The translations under genes were made by a program, and so were the position numbers. DNA of 64,000 nt from Desulfurobacterium indicum (lineage in GTDB: Bacteria; Aquificota; Aquificia; Desulfurobacteriales; Desulfurobacteriaceae), in contig NZ_MOEN01000004.1 of NCBI RefSeq assembly GCF_001968985.1, positions 1-64,000 of the forward strand. The letters run 5' to 3'. Position 1 is the first letter of the stretch. Every line of letters starts with the position of its first letter. Shown here piece after piece: positions 8,037 through 15,703 of the stretch. Below the pieces are notes generated by a model. That model did no database searches. It was not told where the DNA came from and saw only the letters and a program-made list of their open reading frames with translations.

Positions 8037-8999
8037 GTGAAAGGCATAACTGAAAAATTTAAAGGAAAAAAAATACTTGTTATCGGCGATCTAATAGTAG
8101 ATGAGTATATCTTTGGCAAGGTTGAAAGGATCTCACCGGAAGCACCGGTTCCGATTGTTGAAGCAAAAAATACAACGGCAAAGCCAGGAGGTGCAGCAAA
8201 CGTTGCGGTAAATTTAAAAACCCTCGGAGCAGACCCTTTTATCCTTGGAGTTGTCGGAAAAGATGAAAAAGGTAACCTGCTTAAAAAGATACTAAATGAA
8301 AAAGGTATCAACACATCCCTTCTAATAGAAGATGAAACAAGGCCAACAACCGTGAAAACACGAATAATAGCCGGTTCTCAACAACTTTTAAGAGTTGACT
8401 GGGAATCAAGAAAATACCTCGATAAAAAAATTTTATTAAAAATAATAGAAGAGTTTCAAGAAGATTTCAGAAATTTTGACGGAATAATTATTTCAGACTA
8501 CGGAAAGGGAGTTATTACAAAAGAGCTTTTAAAAGCCGCAGCAGAAGTAAAAAAAAGCGGTAAAATTGTAACCCTTGACCCGAAAGAGAGAAACTTTCAT
8601 TTTTATCACGACATAACCGCCATGACACCGAACATGAAAGAAACATACCAGGCTACCGGTATATATCCTAAAACGGAAGAAGAAGCTGAAATTGCAGGAA
8701 AGAAACTGATTGAAAAGTTCAAACTCGACTTTGCACTGATAACAAGAAGTGAGAAAGGTATGAGTCTAGTAAAAAAAGATAAAAGTTACCACATACCGGC
8801 AAAAGCAAAACAGGTTTATGACGTTACAGGAGCCGGCGACACAGTTATAGCAGTCCTTACTCTATCTTTAGTTGCCGGAGAAGCACCTGAAAAAGCTGCC
8901 GAGATTGCAAACATAGCAGGCGGAATTGTTGTAGGAAAACTCGGAACGGCAGCAGTTAAACCTGAAGAAATTGCAAAAGCAATAGAGGAAGGGGCATAA
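8037..8999 (+). CDS. rfaE1: D-glycero-beta-D-manno-heptose-7-phosphate kinase (RfaE1/HldA type)
   Basis: A 320-residue PfkB-family sugar kinase that phosphorylates heptose-7-phosphate at C1 for the ADP-heptose of the LPS core. Motifs: VIGDLIVDEYIFG (residues 15-27), the substrate-binding PGGAANVAVNL (about 57-67) and the anion hole DVTGAGDT (about 262-269). The adenylyltransferase domain of bifunctional HldE is absent, so this is the stand-alone kinase form. GTG 8037 is preceded by AGGAGA. It ends at a terminator shared with the convergent peroxiredoxin gene. Confidence 0.88.
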   Translation: MKGITEKFKGKKILVIGDLIVDEYIFGKVERISPEAPVPIVEAKNTTAKPGGAANVAVNLKTLGADPFILGVVGKDEKGNLLKKILNEKGINTSLLIEDETRPTTVKTRIIAGSQQLLRVDWESRKYLDKKILLKIIEEFQEDFRNFDGIIISDYGKGVITKELLKAAAEVKKSGKIVTLDPKERNFHFYHDITAMTPNMKETYQATGIYPKTEEEAEIAGKKLIEKFKLDFALITRSEKGMSLVKKDKSYHIPAKAKQVYDVTGAGDTVIAVLTLSLVAGEAPEKAAEIANIAGGIVVGKLGTAAVKPEEIAKAIEEGA

Positions 9000-9010
9000 A
9001 GCCCCCCTCT
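8984..9010. terminator. Terminator between heptose kinase and peroxiredoxin
   Basis: AGAGGAAGGGGC, a five-base loop, then GCCCCCCTCT forms a G/C stem overlapping the end of the rightward kinase gene and ahead of the end of the leftward peroxiredoxin gene. It could serve both. Confidence 0.7.
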
Positions 9011-9013
9011 TTA

Positions 9014-9673
9014 CTAAAGTTTCTTGAAGCAAAGCCACCAGTCAAAGCACTCAATTTCTCCTTTTGAAGCAGATTCAAGCCTCCGTTTAACAGTTTCAAC
9101 ATCCGTAGCAGGTGGAATAATCACTTTATCACCGATAAGCTCGTTTTCAGGCCAGTTAGCAGGAAGTGCAACACCATTCTTATCAGACACCTGCAGTCCT
9201 TTTACTGCTCTTAAAATCTCATCAATATTCCTACCAAGTTCCTGAGGATAGTAAAGAATCAATCTTATAACTCCTTCAGGATCAACTACAAAAACTGCTC
9301 TAACCGTATTCGTTCCCTTGCCCGGATGGATAAGTCCCAAGGCGTCGGCAACTGCACCGGTATCGGCAATTATCGGAAACTCAATTTCAACTCCGAGCTT
9401 ATCTTTTATCCACTCTTCCCATTTAATATGTGAAAAGACCTGGTCAACACTTAGCCCTATAAGCTCACAGTTTAGCTTGCGGAACTTATCATACCTTTTT
9501 TGAAATGCCACAAACTCCGTAGTGCAAACAGGCGTAAAATCGGCCGGATGGCTAAAAAGAACAAACCACTTCCCTTTAAACGCTTCCGGTAATTTCATTT
9601 TACCGTGTGTTGTTTGAACTTCCAATTCCGGAAATCTGTCACCTAAAAGAGGGAATCCTTTTTTCTCTTCCAT
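9014..9673 (-). CDS. Peroxiredoxin, Prx6 / archaeal AhpC type
   Basis: A 219-residue thiol peroxidase that reduces H2O2 and organic peroxides. The peroxidatic cysteine lies in [12 protein letters not shown] (about residue 45), with the catalytic Thr/Pro nearby and the distal Arg region further on. The long C-terminal arm typical of archaeal and Prx6 enzymes ends ECFDWWLCF, supplying candidate resolving cysteines. ATG 9673 has a good AAGGAGG site; the frame extends upstream without one. With katG and rubredoxin at 43-46 kb it suggests real exposure to oxidants despite an anaerobic lifestyle. Confidence 0.93.
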   Translation of the reverse strand: MEEKKGFPLLGDRFPELEVQTTHGKMKLPEAFKGKWFVLFSHPADFTPVCTTEFVAFQKRYDKFRKLNCELIGLSVDQVFSHIKWEEWIKDKLGVEIEFPIIADTGAVADALGLIHPGKGTNTVRAVFVVDPEGVIRLILYYPQELGRNIDEILRAVKGLQVSDKNGVALPANWPENELIGDKVIIPPATDVETVKRRLESASKGEIECFDWWLCFKKL

Positions 9674-9799
9674 GAAAACCTCCTTATGCGAATTATTTTC
9701 ATTTGCATTTATAAATATAAAACACATCTTCTTTAATTGCAACCATCTCTCTTTTTTTCCGCTTAACCATTTAGAAATTACAATATTTCTTTAGATTTC

Positions 9800-9828
9800 T
9801 TGACAGATATATGTTAAGAATATAAATT
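9800..9828 (+). promoter_or_regulatory. Candidate promoter of the RAMP/prefoldin-like operon
   Basis: TTGACA (9800-9805) is followed by an A/T-rich -10 region (TATAAA at 9821-9826, or TAAATT with 17-bp spacing). It lies about 40 bp ahead of the first gene at 9867. There is no other gene on this strand in the 190-bp gap. Confidence 0.5.
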
Positions 9829-9866
9829 TAGTAGTGTAGAAAAAATGCTATAAGGAGGAAAACAGA

Positions 9867-10559
9867 ATGACGATAACCGAACTGCGGGAGATACAGGCTT
9901 TAAATACACTGGTATTTGAAACACTTGGACAACCGGAAAAGGAAAGGGAGTTTAAATTCAAGAGCCTTAAAAGATGGGGCCTGGATCTCATTGCAGGAAA
10001 AAAAGATGGTAAAGCAACCTTTTTCGTCTCTGAATACGGAAAGAGAAAAGCAGGAGATATTTATGATGAAGAAGGCATCCAATATGAAGTAACAGAAATA
10101 CTCTATGAAATACCAAAAAACAAAAAACTTTTCGCTCATATAGAAATGGAAAACGGAAGAGCATATCTTGTGGGAGAACTGAGAGAAAATGACAAAAATA
10201 TAGAAATCCTGAGATTACCAGCTGCATCAATGCTTCTTGCCTACTTCAAAAAACACCGCTTACACCATTTAATAGAAGCATTGAGAAATGTAGGAACAGC
10301 AACGGAGCTTGTAAAACAAAGGGGGCAGGAAGGTAAACCTTATTCATTTGAACAATTACCAAATGTAGCAAGAAGATTTTTAAGAGAAGCTAAAAAGGTG
10401 GAAAAAGAGGCAGGTTTTGGAAGGGTAGCACTTGCCTACTTTGGAGAGAATAAGGATGGTGATCCAAGGTTCAGAGTATCCTGGTTGTTGCCGACAATAG
10501 CCCTTTTTGAAATAGACATAGCAGAAAAAGCAGATAAAATTCTTGCCGCTTTCAAATAA
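9867..10559 (+). CDS. Protein of unknown function, first gene of RAMP/prefoldin-like operon
   Basis: A 230-residue soluble protein that I do not recognise. It has no signal peptide or membrane segment. The first half (residues 20-120) is predicted beta-rich, with alternating charged/hydrophobic segments ([21 protein letters not shown]-type strands). The middle (125-175) is helical and basic ([33 protein letters not shown]). The end has strand-like segments ending [24 protein letters not shown] precedes ATG 9867 and the RAMP-like gene follows after 12 bases, so the two are very likely functionally linked. Confidence 0.75.
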   Translation: MTITELREIQALNTLVFETLGQPEKEREFKFKSLKRWGLDLIAGKKDGKATFFVSEYGKRKAGDIYDEEGIQYEVTEILYEIPKNKKLFAHIEMENGRAYLVGELRENDKNIEILRLPAASMLLAYFKKHRLHHLIEALRNVGTATELVKQRGQEGKPYSFEQLPNVARRFLREAKKVEKEAGFGRVALAYFGENKDGDPRFRVSWLLPTIALFEIDIAEKADKILAAFK

Positions 10560-10571
10560 TCGGGAGGGATT

Positions 10572-11291
10572 ATGGAATTGCTAACCTGGACGCCTGTAGC
10601 TTTTTATAAAAAGCTATTTCCAAGGAATAAAGAAGGAAAAACTTTCATACCTGCAAACGTATTTAAAGAAGCATTTACAAGCGCAGTTATCTACTACTAC
10701 ATAAAAAAGGACAGAGAGATAGAACACCGTGTTAAAAATTATCTTCTTAAAAAAGGGCTGAAACCGGAAGAGATAATTGACAGGATAAAAGAGATAATTT
10801 TTGAAAAATATGGTGTACTTCAAGAAATAGAGCTTCCGGAAAAGATATTTATTGATGAAAAAGACCTTTACGAAACGCGAGCAGTCATATTTGACCTTAA
10901 AAATTGGGAAGACGTGGCAGAATTTGAGATAGAAGTCTTTAAAGGGAAAGTAGAAGTTCCAATTAAAACGCCTCACCTTGAAAAGCTCAAAGCTGCATGC
11001 CATTCATACTGCGAAGCCCTGGCAAACATGGAAAAGAAAATGCTGAAAGACCATCCTCTGGCAGAGAGCTTTTACCTGCCGTTGACCGATTCGATCAAAA
11101 AATGGGAAATTCCGTTAAGAATGGGAATGTGGACAGACTTAAGATTTAAAGGGCACCTTTTCTTTTTCTGGAGAGTAAAGGAAGTCAGAGAAAAACTTTT
11201 TGAAGAACTTAAAACAGACATAAGACCTACAAAAATAATCTATCTGCCGAAAGAGAACGCAACGGCAGGTTGGTGTGAGCTTTCAATCTAA
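10572..11291 (+). CDS. Orphan RAMP-superfamily (Csm5-like) protein
   Basis: A 239-residue protein. Its N-terminal part (LTWTPVAFYKK, then FIPANVFKEAFTSAVIYYYI at about residues 25-46) resembles the 'IPGSS-KGA-R-A' first segment of Csm5-type RAMPs. A Gly-containing stretch RMGMWTDLRFKGH follows near 180. The C-terminus, RPTKIIYLPKENATAGWCEL, resembles the Csm5 ending 'PKT....G.plGWvkl'. RAMPs normally bind crRNA in type III CRISPR effectors, but no cas10, other cas gene or repeat array is visible here. The gene sits between an unknown protein and a prefoldin-like gene. The family call is from motif memory and is tentative; an unrelated ferredoxin-fold RNA binder is possible. Confidence 0.45.
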   Translation: MELLTWTPVAFYKKLFPRNKEGKTFIPANVFKEAFTSAVIYYYIKKDREIEHRVKNYLLKKGLKPEEIIDRIKEIIFEKYGVLQEIELPEKIFIDEKDLYETRAVIFDLKNWEDVAEFEIEVFKGKVEVPIKTPHLEKLKAACHSYCEALANMEKKMLKDHPLAESFYLPLTDSIKKWEIPLRMGMWTDLRFKGHLFFFWRVKEVREKLFEELKTDIRPTKIIYLPKENATAGWCELSI

Positions 11292-11318
11292 ACAATAACA
11301 ATAAAAGGGAGGTGGAAC

Positions 11319-11792
11319 ATGCTGAAGAAACTGCTCAAAAAGGACGACAAGAAAATGGCAGAACTCAACAGGCAGCTGAGAAGCTACATCGCACAGATCG
11401 AAGCCCTGAGGGTGGAAATAGCAAACATCGACGATCTCATATCCGAATACAGGGCTACAATTACCACCCTCAAAAATCTCAAAGATTTAGGTGATGGCAA
11501 AGAAGTCCTTCTTCCGGTAGGCAGAATCGCTCAGGTTGCTGCAAAGCTCGAAAAAGTGGAAAAAGTCGTTATCAGCATAGGAAGCGGAATCTCTGTCGAA
11601 CTGCCGTTTGAAGAAGCAGTTTCCCAAATAGAAAAAGAAATTGCAGCACTTATCGTTCTAAGAGAAGCCCTCGAAAAAGCAATGGTTGATCTCTACGCTA
11701 AGGTAGAAGAAACAACCGAAAAAATCAGAGAACACGGACAATTTGAAGCTTCTGAAGAGGCAAAAGATGAGGAAGAAAAAGAAGAAAAATAA
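11319..11792 (+). CDS. Prefoldin alpha-subunit-like protein
   Basis: A 157-residue protein with the prefoldin alpha layout: an N-terminal coiled coil (about residues 10-50, QLRSYIAQIEALRVEIANIDDLI), a central beta-hairpin region with VLLPVGRIAQVAAKLE and VVISIGSGISVELPFEEA (about 65-105), then a second coiled coil (about 108-145). The 'lPvG....a......v.v.iG.Gi.vE....eA' pattern matches archaeal PfdA/GimC. The last 15 residues are very acidic. A GGGAGG site precedes ATG 11319. Prefoldin is normally archaeal or eukaryotic. Here it could act as a chaperone or scaffold for the operon's RAMP-like protein; no beta subunit is seen. Confidence 0.65.
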   Translation: MLKKLLKKDDKKMAELNRQLRSYIAQIEALRVEIANIDDLISEYRATITTLKNLKDLGDGKEVLLPVGRIAQVAAKLEKVEKVVISIGSGISVELPFEEAVSQIEKEIAALIVLREALEKAMVDLYAKVEETTEKIREHGQFEASEEAKDEEEKEEK

Positions 11793-11925
11793 AGAAATCA
11801 TAGAACTGCTAAAAAAGCTTCCCGCCGGAAGAAAAATATACTACAAGGCGGGAAGTATAATGGTGGAAGTTTCTAAAGAAGAAGCGATAAAACTCCTTGA
11901 AAAGGAAAAAGAGGGGGAGGATTAA
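11767..11925 (+). CDS. Small basic protein of unknown function
   Basis: A 52-residue ORF that starts inside the 3' end of the prefoldin-like gene (26-nt overlap, GAAGAGG upstream). It begins with a run of lysines (MRKKKKKNKE), then a helix, the segment LPAGRKIYYKAGSIMVEVS and a final helix EEAIKLLEKE. I do not recognise it. Overlap and strand show it belongs to the RAMP/prefoldin-like operon. A start at 11743 would add eight residues. Confidence 0.6.
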   Translation: MRKKKKKNKEIIELLKKLPAGRKIYYKAGSIMVEVSKEEAIKLLEKEKEGED

Positions 11926-11943
11926 TCTCCCCCTCTTTTTTAA
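11911..11943 (+). terminator. Terminator of the RAMP/prefoldin-like operon
   Basis: GAGGGGGAG, a short loop, CTCCCCCTC and then TTTTTT: a strong intrinsic terminator immediately after the small basic gene, closing the four-gene unit. Confidence 0.92.
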
Positions 11944-11949
11944 TTATAC

Positions 11950-12269
11950 TTAGAAATGAACAATTTTATCTGCCCATTTAACTATCTCGTAGAGATCTTC
12001 CATTGTCGAAAGGGGACAGGCACCGTTATCAACATACTTTTCAACAACAATGCACGTTCCACAGGTATAGATCTGGCCACCTTTGTCTAAAAACCTCTCC
12101 ATTCTATCTTTTAAATTGACTTCCTCGGCATCGATTATTCTAGTATCAAAACATTCACCAAGAAAAAAATCTTCACTTCATTACCATCATCCACGGCAAT
12201 ATTTGCAAATTTCATAGCACTACGAATACGTCTAATTTTATCAGTTCCAATAATAACAGCAAGCTTCAT
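11950..12269 (-). pseudogene. DsrE-family-like small protein with a one-base frameshift
   Basis: From ATG 12269 (GAGGGGG upstream) the protein reads MKLAVIIGTDKIRRIRSAMKF and continues to EVKIFF, then hits a stop. Allowing one extra base at an A7 run (12163-12169 on the + strand) restores a 106-residue protein: LGECFDTRIIDAEE, then a helix, GGQIYTCGTCIVV and a C-terminal ADKIVHF. This is the layout of DsrE/DsrF-like sulfur-relay proteins, with cysteines in the usual loop (CGTC). A real mutation, a sequencing error in the homopolymer, or programmed slippage are all possible. DsrE proteins handle sulfane sulfur, fitting a sulfur-respiring organism. Confidence 0.7.
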
Positions 12270-12304
12270 ATGCTATTTCCCCCTCTAAAAGGTTAAAAGT
12301 TATT

Positions 12305-12327
12305 ATTACTTAAAATCAATAAGTAAT
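12305..12327. promoter_or_regulatory. Inverted repeat upstream of the DsrE-like gene
   Basis: ATTACTTA, seven bases, TAAGTAAT: a perfect 8-bp inverted repeat 36 bp upstream of the DsrE-like start in an otherwise featureless A/T-rich gap (12270-12463). It may be an operator. Nothing else was recognised in the gap. Confidence 0.35.
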
Positions 12328-12463
12328 TTCAGTATATCTCTCATTATATGACTAAAATTTGAACTCCACAACCATTTTAAAGAGGTAAAGTGATTAAAAT
12401 TTTTATTTAGTTTTACTCAGATAAAGAAAAATAATTTTAAGGAATTTAAAGAAATGAAATAAC

Positions 12464-13453
12464 CTATTCTGCTCTGTTAGAAGGCATCGTTGTTTCAACA
12501 TGAACGGGTTTATTTTGTTCAGGTTTCAAAATCTGTATTCTTTGATTTAGCCAATCTGTAACAATAACATCACCTCTGTTATCAACGGCAACATCGGTAG
12601 GATAGTTAAACCAACCGGGAGACCAACCTCTTCCTCCAAATTCAAAAAGAAAGTTTCCGTTCATATCATAAGCAAGCACCGCCTGCCTCATTGGATCACA
12701 GACATATATACGTCTGTTTTCTTCATCAATAGTAACAGCAGAAGGCTGACTTAACTGACCAAAGTTTGCACCGTGAGTTCCAAACTTAAATAGAAACGTT
12801 CCATCCTTATCAAAAACGTAAACCTGACCAAAATCAAGCGCAACAAGATAAACACGTCCAAGAGAATCAACACCTACATTGGAGACAATAGAACCAACTT
12901 TTATATCTTCCACTTTCATTTCAGGATACAAGAATCGTGTAAACTTTCCATTCTCATCAAAACAGACAACAAAATCCTTTCCCGCTCCTGTTACGTATAT
13001 TTCTCCAGTTACGGGATTGACTGCAACATGAGTCGGAACAAAATCATTATCACCTTTAAATCCTTTCACCGGAATAACTTTTTTAAGAATAAGAGCTGAA
13101 GAAAGAACATAAATTTTCTGCTCATTAGAAGAGATTAGATAAAAGTTACCTTTAGAATCGACAAAAATATCGACAGGATCTTTTACTCCATAGCCTTTGC
13201 CTACTGCTAGAAAAGGAAAGTAATCCGGTGTATAAAATATCACTTTGGATTTACCAGGTTCAACAACATAAAGTTGTCTTGACTTCTTATCATAAAAAAT
13301 AGAACCGGGATAGGCCAAGGCCTTCCCGGTCTCATCTATGTTGATAATACCAAGCACCCTTGTGGAAACGACTTTTTGCCCCTTAGCTTTCAAAGGAAAA
13401 CCGCAGAGCAATCCGGTTAAAAAAATAGCTATTAACCTTTTGTTGTATGACAT
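12464..13453 (-). CDS. Secreted NHL-repeat beta-propeller protein
   Basis: About 329 residues with an N-terminal signal peptide (KRLIAIFLTGLLCGFPLKA) and some six repeats of the NHL type, such as YPGSIFYDKKSRQLYVVE, QPSAVTIDEENRRIYVCD and YPTDVAVDNRGDVIVTDWLNQRIQIL. The fold should be a periplasmic or surface beta-propeller used for binding. It overlaps the 3' end of the OmcS-like cytochrome gene in another frame (22 nt from ATG 13453; ATG 13462 and GTG 13468 are alternatives), so the two are translationally coupled. A role in assembling or anchoring the cytochrome is inferred from this coupling only. Confidence 0.85.
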   Translation of the reverse strand: MSYNKRLIAIFLTGLLCGFPLKAKGQKVVSTRVLGIINIDETGKALAYPGSIFYDKKSRQLYVVEPGKSKVIFYTPDYFPFLAVGKGYGVKDPVDIFVDSKGNFYLISSNEQKIYVLSSALILKKVIPVKGFKGDNDFVPTHVAVNPVTGEIYVTGAGKDFVVCFDENGKFTRFLYPEMKVEDIKVGSIVSNVGVDSLGRVYLVALDFGQVYVFDKDGTFLFKFGTHGANFGQLSQPSAVTIDEENRRIYVCDPMRQAVLAYDMNGNFLFEFGGRGWSPGWFNYPTDVAVDNRGDVIVTDWLNQRIQILKPEQNKPVHVETTMPSNRAE

Positions 13454-14769
13454 ACCATACATCCACACTCATTCATGAGAGTTGCATTTGTAGAAGCACT
13501 ATCAGCGGTACATGTTGAGTAGTCCCATCTGAGAAGATCGTAGTATGGTGAACCGTGAGCCCTGTGGCAGGACACACATGTAACTATGGCATCGTCACCT
13601 GTCCATGAAATGGTGTTATCTGTGAGAAGCGTGTAGTTATCCGTTGCAACAGGAGCAAACATACTGTAAGGAGCAGATGTTGGATTACCACCGTTGTAAT
13701 ATTTGTATTCAACATCAGTATGTCCATCTACACCTATCGTAGCAGGTCCTGCATTTGAAAGATCAAAATCAGTCGGGTGTCTGAGCCATGGCGTCCCTAT
13801 AGGTGAATCTATTGCAGTAGGATCTCTTGAAACTTCAGCACCGCTGTGGAAAATACCGTGACACTCTGCACAAAGGTAAGAGATGGTATGAGGATTCGCA
13901 GTTGTAGGATCCTCAGAAGCTCTATTTACACCGTAATAAATATTATGTGAAACTCCGTTAGCATCTGCAACTGCTGCATATTCGTAATAGTTATGCTCAT
14001 ATCCCGCAATACCAGCAAGGAATCTGTAGCTGTTACCAATAGTTCCCGTACCGTTCACCCAACCATACATGTTGGAGTGGTGAGCTCCGTTTATACCTGC
14101 AAAGCTGTCAAGTGTTGATGCATTATGTCTTCCGTGACAGCCATAAACACCTGCACATGTAAGCTGATGAGTCCATGTAGCTTCACCGTTTGCTACCTTA
14201 GAGCCGAAAATTGCATCAGTAAAGTGAGTGGCGTTTGCATCCCAACCAGGCGGCGTTAAACCGATATTTGGATCTGGCGGCATACCAAGATCAGCAACGT
14301 TGTGTGAAAATCTTGAATCTTGAGTTCTCCCCCAATAGAAGCTTCCACCTGCAAGAGCCCTGTTCTGACCCCATGTAGCGGTTGAATAGTTACCAGTGGT
14401 ATATGCATCTCCAGTTGATGGATATTCCGGCTGTGTTGTTGAATCAACATAGGGCCAGAGATGATCGCCGTAATAGAGAGTTCCCGCTTTTGGTGCCTCA
14501 CCATAAGTGTGACAGTAACGACAGTCACCGCGAAGAAGGTTTCTAATAGGCGTTGTCGAATTTGAGAATGTCATCGGAACAACGTTAGTGGAACTTACAG
14601 TTCCGGTAGTGTAGCTGGCATTACTGTCCCACGGATAGACACCGTGCTGAGAGTTGTGCATTGTGTGACAGTTCACACATGGACCTACAACAGCACTGGC
14701 ATTTTGATATAAGATAAAGCCAGAAGATGCCAGCACTGCCAAAGTGCCCAGAAGCAGTTTCCTTCTCAT
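13432..14769 (-). CDS. OmcS-like hexaheme c-type cytochrome (putative extracellular nanowire subunit)
   Basis: A 445-residue exported protein with signal peptide (residues 1-26). Heme motifs: CVNCH 31-35, CRYCH 83-87, an unusual C-X5-CH (CAGVYGCH) 205-212, CAECH 300-304, CVSCH 398-402 and CMVCH 437-441. Their contexts parallel Geobacter OmcS as I recall it: CHTMHNS at heme 1, YRFLAG in the middle, LRHP after heme 4, CHRAH at heme 5 and a heme at the extreme C-terminus. OmcS polymerises into conductive filaments for extracellular electron transfer. Extra cysteines at 420 and 435 may form a disulfide. AGGAGG precedes ATG 14769. It could instead be a soluble multiheme cytochrome of the same family. 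An overlapping NHL gene follows. Confidence 0.8.
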   Translation of the reverse strand: MRRKLLLGTLAVLASSGFILYQNASAVVGPCVNCHTMHNSQHGVYPWDSNASYTTGTVSSTNVVPMTFSNSTTPIRNLLRGDCRYCHTYGEAPKAGTLYYGDHLWPYVDSTTQPEYPSTGDAYTTGNYSTATWGQNRALAGGSFYWGRTQDSRFSHNVADLGMPPDPNIGLTPPGWDANATHFTDAIFGSKVANGEATWTHQLTCAGVYGCHGRHNASTLDSFAGINGAHHSNMYGWVNGTGTIGNSYRFLAGIAGYEHNYYEYAAVADANGVSHNIYYGVNRASEDPTTANPHTISYLCAECHGIFHSGAEVSRDPTAIDSPIGTPWLRHPTDFDLSNAGPATIGVDGHTDVEYKYYNGGNPTSAPYSMFAPVATDNYTLLTDNTISWTGDDAIVTCVSCHRAHGSPYYDLLRWDYSTCTADSASTNATLMNECGCMVCHTTKG

Positions 14770-14983
14770 TTATCCACACCTCCTAAATTTCCCACCCAGT
14801 ATTAATCTATATTCAAGCGCATTTTAACAAAAAACATAAATAAAATCCACTAACGCTTATTAGCAAATTCTATAAATAAACCAAAAATTGACTTTCCAAT
14901 TATTCCTCAAAACTATCTATATTACTACTTATAGAATATATAGTCATGATAGAACAAAAAGCAAGAATACCTGACAAATTTTA

Positions 14984-15703
14984 TCATTTGCAGAACAAAA
15001 TACTTTTTAGTTTCCCTTTATCCATCTCATAAACATGATCACAAAGCGCATCCACTACTGCAGGATTGTGACTAATAAACAGATAGCTTATTGAAAATAT
15101 TTCCTGAAGTTCGAGAAAAAGATTTATTATCTGTGACTGAACTGAAACATCAAGAGCAGATGTTGGCTCGTCAGCAATAATTATTTCAGGCTTTAAAACT
15201 ATCGCTCTTGCTATGGCAACTCTCTGCCTTTGCCCCCCGGAAAGCTGATGTGGATAAAGTTCAAGAACAGAATCGGGCAAACCACACCTTCGAATAGATT
15301 CTAAAACTTTTTCTTTGATTACTTCTCTATTTAATTTAAAATTTATTTTTAAACCTTCAGAAACTATATCAATAACTTTCATACGCGGATTAAGGGAATT
15401 GTAAGGATTTTGAAATATTGCCTGAACGTTTAACCTGTAAACTCTATATTTTTTTTTCATCATATCGTATATAGAAATACCTTTGTAAAGCACATCGCCA
15501 CTATCCGGTTTTTCAAGATCAAGAAGAATTTTTGCAAGAGTGGTTTTCCCGCTACCGCTATCACCTAAAATTCCAACACTTTTTCCTTTCTCTATCTTTA
15601 AAGAAACACCTTTTAAAACCGATACTTCTTCAATTACCTTACCGAAAAAGCTTTTTCTGATGGGATAGGATTTATAAATATTTTTACATTCCAGAACAAC
15701 CAT
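14984..15703 (-). CDS. ABC transporter ATP-binding protein, OppF/DppF (or NikE) type
   Basis: A 239-residue nucleotide-binding subunit. Walker A GDSGSGKTT is near residue 47, the Q-loop in FQNPYNSLNPRM near 118, the signature LSGGQRQRVAIARA near 157, Walker B IIIADEPTSALD near 180 and the switch His in FISHN. The 'NP..SLNPRM' element is typical of peptide/nickel transporter ATPases. No permease or binding protein is nearby; it lies downstream of panB with a one-base overlap. It may serve a transporter encoded elsewhere. It ends without the usual C-terminal oligopeptide/dipeptide extension. Confidence 0.85.
   Translation of the reverse strand: MVVLECKNIYKSYPIRKSFFGKVIEEVSVLKGVSLKIEKGKSVGILGDSGSGKTTLAKILLDLEKPDSGDVLYKGISIYDMMKKKYRVYRLNVQAIFQNPYNSLNPRMKVIDIVSEGLKINFKLNREVIKEKVLESIRRCGLPDSVLELYPHQLSGGQRQRVAIARAIVLKPEIIIADEPTSALDVSVQSQIINLFLELQEIFSISYLFISHNPAVVDALCDHVYEMDKGKLKSILFCK

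Noticed and set aside
9867-11925. CRISPR array expected near the RAMP-like gene
   Set aside because: I looked for regularly spaced direct repeats here and across the window and saw none; the RAMP-like gene is therefore treated as an orphan.
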